A stretch of DNA of 64,000 nucleotides from Labeo rohita (taxonomy: Eukaryota > Chordata > Actinopteri > Cypriniformes > Cyprinidae), in NCBI RefSeq assembly GCF_022985175.1, contig NC_066873.1, positions 15,714,903 through 15,778,902 on the forward strand, given 5' to 3'. Below, one piece after another: positions 60,464 through 64,000 of the stretch. The translations under genes were made by a program, and so were the position numbers. Position 1 is the first letter of the stretch; each line of letters begins with the position of its first letter. The notes beneath the pieces are model-generated. The model saw nothing but the letters and a program-made list of their open reading frames with translations, did not search any database and was not told the origin of the DNA.

Positions 60464-63400
60464 CTAAACAACTCTTCCCCTAACATGGCGTTTTGAACCA
60501 TGTGCAGGTGTTGAATCAGTTATGGCTTTTCTTTTCCTCTGATGTGTCTGTTTCTCAGTTTGTTGTGCTTCTGATTCAGAATCTGATTCATCCTCCTTAG
60601 TTTTCTTTTTGGATTCATGCATTAGTAGCCTCATTGATTTTCGTCTGACTGAAGCTGTAGTTGAACTACTCTGAAGAACATGCATTTCAGTGGGAAGACC
60701 TTCTTCACCTTTCTCTGATTTTTCTGCAGATGTGAATATCTCTTTTGAAGCCTCCATCACCACCCTGCTCTCCTCATCTGCTTTGATTTCTTCATGATCA
60801 GAAGTTTCCTCTACCTCCAATGCTAACATAAAGCCCTCATTTGTACTAGTCTCAAGATCTACATGTTGCTCTATCACTATTTCATCTGTCACAACCTCTT
60901 CATTATCCACTTCTGTCTGGGTTTTATTTAATCTGCTCTGTTTTTGCTCCTCTTGAGATTCACCTGCATCTGTCTCTGTGTCTTTATGTATTTTACAATC
61001 TCCATCTGATTTAGTTCCTTCTGCATTTGTCTGGATTTTCTGTAGTATTTCTTCACCCAAAATACTACCCTCAAAATCTGCTCCAGTTACATCTGATCTC
61101 AGCTCTACAAGGTCTGCTGTACATGTCACTTCTGCTGACTCATTTTGTCCCGTAATTGTCTCCTTGACTTTCTCGCTGTCGTCATCATGCTCTTGTTTAC
61201 GAAGACGTTTGGATTTTCTTGGAGCAGCTGTTTCAACAGTCGTTCTTTTTCTCAAGGTTCTCCTTTCCACTGCCGTTTCCTCCAAATCAACAGAACTTGC
61301 TTGTACTTCTTCTGTGGCTCCCTCATTTTTGCTTTCTTGAAGTGGTTTTGCTTCCTCTTGTACATTGGAAACCTGTTCCTCCTCCTGTTCATTAGGCACC
61401 TCCACATCTTCTCTCTCAAGATTTTCCTGAGTTTTGTTCTGCTCAGTGTTTACCTGGCAGCTGCTGTTATTTTCTATGATTTCAAACAGAATTTCATTTC
61501 CTTCCTCCTCAGTATTATCGTTTCTTCCTGATTTTTCTGACTTTCCATCTGTATTTGTCTGAATTATGGCCTCTCCCTCTGTTGTCTCCAAATTTTCATA
61601 TTTAGCAATGCTCTCCTCCGCAATTAATGCCTCATTCTCCTTCCCAATAGGGACATTTAATTCATCTGTTTTTCTTTCTGACTTCAGTTCTTTTCTCTGG
61701 GGGCGTTTTGATTTACTTCTTGGTGTAGATTGGACTGTTACTGTTCGGAATCTGAGACTTCTTGTAAATAAAGCTGCTTCTTGATCGGAGCTTTCTAAAG
61801 CAGATGATGTTGTCTTATATTCATTTGTCAGACTGGTTTCCCCCACGTTTTCATCCAATGACACTGCTTCTTCTTGTTCCTGGTTTGTGTTTTCCTGTGA
61901 AGGCTCTGCTTGGCTCTCCTGAACTGCCTCCTCTACATCTTTTTGTGTTTTATCCATTTCCACCAGAATTTCATTTTCAGATGTCTTAACTGAGCTTGCA
62001 GTCTCATCTTCTTCATCACCTGTAGATCTTTCAGGCAAAGCTTCATCCACCTTTCCCTTATCATTTGATATGTCTATCTCTCGCTCATCTGAAGTAGCTT
62101 CCACCTTTTTACTAATGGAAACCATATCTCTGTCTTCATCGAGATTTTCCACATTGGTCTCTACTGTGACCGGTACACAGACATTTACACTCATTGCTGT
62201 CATTGAAGAAGTTTCTTCATTTCTACTCATCTCTGCTTCTTCCACCGGTTCCAACTCTGCTTTGTGGAGACGTGTAGATTTTCTGATCATCTGTGCAGTT
62301 GTGCCTGATTGTGCACTGGTCCTTAGACTTCTCCTTGTGGTCCTTTCACTTTTATTTTCATTGATTTCAGAGCTTTCCATCTGTGAGATTTCTTTCTCTA
62401 CTTGGATGGTGGTCTCCTCGAAAACATATGTTTGCTCCTTGTCAGCCAATGAAACTTCATTCATGCTCATGGGTTTTTCTATTTCAGTTGTTTCTTTCTC
62501 GTTTTCAACAAACAGCTCATTTTCCTGTCGCTCTAAATTGACTTCTTCTCTTTCCACCTCAGGAGTTGCCTCATTCCCTAAATTTGTTTCCTTGTTCTCC
62601 ATGTTATTGATTACTTCAAATCTTTCTTGTCTAACATCCTCATCAGGTTCTCCTTCTCTAAGTGAGACAACTTTCTCAGCAGTTTCTACAGTTGATTTTT
62701 GAAGTGTTTCCTCCTTATCTATTTCTCCTCCTTCTTGATGCACTTCTTCATCTCCTTTTCCAGTTAGTGGGACTGTCCAAGATTTATCTTCAAAAACATT
62801 AGCCACTAGTTTTTGTACTCGTCTAGACTTCCTTATTGGTGTAGACTGGATTTTTATTGTTCTACGCCTTAGACTTCTCTCTGATGCCTCCTCTTCTAAG
62901 ATTTCCTGGACAGCTGCTGGTGCCTCCTGACTAAGACTGCTCATCTCTACATCACAATCCATTTGTTTCTCTTTTAAAGAAGTATCTTGATCATCTTCTG
63001 TCTTTTGAGTTATATTTGTTTGGTCTTCCATTGTTGTTGCTTTTGGATGCTCTCCAGATGTTACACTTTCTTCCACATCCTCATCTATGACCACCTTATG
63101 TTCCTCTACAATTTCTCTCTCCTTTACATCATTCTGTCCTACCAAATCATCTATTGGTATTCGCCCCTCAACTGTCATGTCTTGTTCTTCCTCTTCTGAT
63201 GTCAGGTTACGTAGTTCATATTCACTTTTATCTGATTCACACGGTTCCAGTTGTTCCTCTGAGCGACAAAGTGTTAGGACTTCTGGAGTGTCAGTCTCTT
63301 CTGTATTTTGAGAAAGTTTGTTTAAATCTGCAAGTACTAGTGTGTCTTCTTGCAGTATTACTGGAGTACCATCATCTTTCTCTACCTCCTCATCAGGTTC

Positions 63401-64000
63401 TGCTTCTATAGGTGGGACTTCTACAATTTCAGAGGCGTCCTCTTTATCATTCATTTCTACACCCATCAGCAGTTCAGAAGTCTCAGGTTCAATGGCTGTA
63501 GTTTCTTCAACATTTGTGTTTGCAGTTTCATCAAGACTTTCCAAGTTGCTCTCTACTGTAATTTTTGGCATACACAAATTCACAGTTTCTTCTCTTGTTA
63601 CGGAAGTTTCCTCATATTCATTTCTACTCATGTTTGTCTCTTTCACTGGTTCCAACTCTTTGTGGAGACGTGTAGATTGTCTGGTCTTCTGTGAAGGTGT
63701 GACTGATTTCGCACTGAGCCTAAGACTTCTCCTTGTGATCCTTTCATTGTCACTTTGATTGGTTTCAGTGCTTTCCACCTCTGAGAACTTCTCTGTTTGG
63801 ATGGTGGTTTGCTCCTTGCTAACCACTGGGTCATTCTCCAGTGTCTCCACTGTTTCTTTATTTTCAACCAATTGCTCATTTTCCTGTTGCTCTAAATTGG
63901 TTTCTTCTCCCATCTCAGGTGCCTCCTCTGTGTCTTTTGTCACAGCTAAATTTGTTTTCTTGTTCACCATCATGATATCTTCAAATCCTTTTTCATCCTC
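60464..64000 (-). CDS. Unrecognised large acidic protein with repeated Arg/Lys modules (5' partial)
   Basis: Open for 3537 nt without an intron. The frame continues through the window edge (EDEKGFEDI precedes the first visible Met at 63973), so the true start is outside. At least 1178 residues, extremely rich in Glu, with Thr, Ser and Lys. Short basic modules punctuate the acidic sequence (numbering from Met 63973): 81-106 RRSLRLSAKS then STRLHK; ~365 SLRRRT then STPIRKSRRVQK; ~543 RRSLRTSAQS then KSTRLHK; ~735 RSLRFRT then STPRSKSKRPQRK; ~902 RRTLRKRTT then APRKSKRLRK; ~1108 VRRKSMRLLMHESKKK. The ends of the second segment repeat the first at protein and DNA level. The C terminus is basic (RKRKAI, SKRHVRGRVV). 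No enzyme motif, signal peptide or membrane helix is visible. Composition suggests a nuclear, perhaps chromatin-associated, disordered protein, but that is inference. No family name is justified. Confidence 0.75.
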   Translation of the reverse strand, partial: EDEKGFEDIMMVNKKTNLAVTKDTEEAPEMGEETNLEQQENEQLVENKETVETLENDPVVSKEQTTIQTEKFSEVESTETNQSDNERITRRSLRLSAKSVTPSQKTRQSTRLHKELEPVKETNMSRNEYEETSVTREETVNLCMPKITVESNLESLDETANTNVEETTAIEPETSELLMGVEMNDKEDASEIVEVPPIEAEPDEEVEKDDGTPVILQEDTLVLADLNKLSQNTEETDTPEVLTLCRSEEQLEPCESDKSEYELRNLTSEEEEQDMTVEGRIPIDDLVGQNDVKEREIVEEHKVVIDEDVEESVTSGEHPKATTMEDQTNITQKTEDDQDTSLKEKQMDCDVEMSSLSQEAPAAVQEILEEEASERSLRRRTIKIQSTPIRKSRRVQKLVANVFEDKSWTVPLTGKGDEEVHQEGGEIDKEETLQKSTVETAEKVVSLREGEPDEDVRQERFEVINNMENKETNLGNEATPEVEREEVNLERQENELFVENEKETTEIEKPMSMNEVSLADKEQTYVFEETTIQVEKEISQMESSEINENKSERTTRRSLRTSAQSGTTAQMIRKSTRLHKAELEPVEEAEMSRNEETSSMTAMSVNVCVPVTVETNVENLDEDRDMVSISKKVEATSDEREIDISNDKGKVDEALPERSTGDEEDETASSVKTSENEILVEMDKTQKDVEEAVQESQAEPSQENTNQEQEEAVSLDENVGETSLTNEYKTTSSALESSDQEAALFTRSLRFRTVTVQSTPRSKSKRPQRKELKSERKTDELNVPIGKENEALIAEESIAKYENLETTEGEAIIQTNTDGKSEKSGRNDNTEEEGNEILFEIIENNSSCQVNTEQNKTQENLEREDVEVPNEQEEEQVSNVQEEAKPLQESKNEGATEEVQASSVDLEETAVERRTLRKRTTVETAAPRKSKRLRKQEHDDDSEKVKETITGQNESAEVTCTADLVELRSDVTGADFEGSILGEEILQKIQTNAEGTKSDGDCKIHKDTETDAGESQEEQKQSRLNKTQTEVDNEEVVTDEIVIEQHVDLETSTNEGFMLALEVEETSDHEEIKADEESRVVMEASKEIFTSAEKSEKGEEGLPTEMHVLQSSSTTASVRRKSMRLLMHESKKKTKEDESDSESEAQQTEKQTHQRKRKAITDSTPAHGSKRHVRGRVV

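Noticed and set aside
60978..63758. Several plus-strand frames (up to 210 aa) opposite the acidic gene
   Set aside because: Ser/Leu/Phe-rich mirror images of a Glu/Lys/Thr-rich coding strand, with no start context or independent signal.
1..64000. tRNA, rRNA or other structured RNA genes
   Set aside because: No cloverleaf with A/B boxes or rRNA-like segment was recognised. The hairpins seen belong to inverted-repeat elements.

Overview
This is vertebrate nuclear DNA, and the repeats point to a cyprinid-type teleost such as zebrafish, carp or goldfish. Genes are split by GT-AG introns, CpG-rich DNA is confined to one promoter, and introns are packed with short inverted-repeat DNA elements of the kind common in cyprinid genomes. 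The species cannot be fixed from sequence alone.

Layout. 834-5872 (-): UBAC1, seven coding exons, 3' end outside the window. 8074-10742 (+): ENTR1 (SDCCAG3), complete in 8 coding exons. 13894-27129 (+): SNAPC4, 24 coding exons, with Myb repeats and a 43-copy heptad repeat in its last large exon. 27997-34071 (+): CARD9, complete in 12 exons. 34834-48808 (+): CCDC180, about 37 exons. 49397-55980 (-): POMT1, complete in 19 coding exons. 60464 to the window end (-): a large intronless acidic reading frame with repeated Arg/Lys modules that I cannot name. Exon coordinates were read from splice sites. In every recognised gene except one SNAPC4 junction the exon phases close exactly.

The genes do not form one pathway. 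ENTR1 acts in endosome and cilium/midbody trafficking. SNAPC4 is the DNA-binding subunit of the snRNA-gene transcription complex. CARD9 is a myeloid signalling adaptor. CCDC180 is a coiled-coil protein with an X-box-like (RFX) motif at its 5' end. POMT1 starts O-mannosylation in the ER. UBAC1 is a ubiquitin-ligase cofactor. As I recall it, the order and shared direction ENTR1, SNAPC4, CARD9 also occurs at human 9q34.3.

Most unusual: (1) the repeat-built acidic Arg/Lys-module gene at the right edge; (2) the coding 21-bp minisatellite in SNAPC4, giving a CTD-like seven-residue proline repeat; (3) an apparent exon-pair duplication at the SNAPC4 N terminus; (4) a SNAPC4 exon junction that does not keep frame unless an odd acceptor or a one-base indel is assumed; (5) a GC-AG intron in CCDC180; (6) several nested transposon insertions, including a solo LTR inside a palindromic element.
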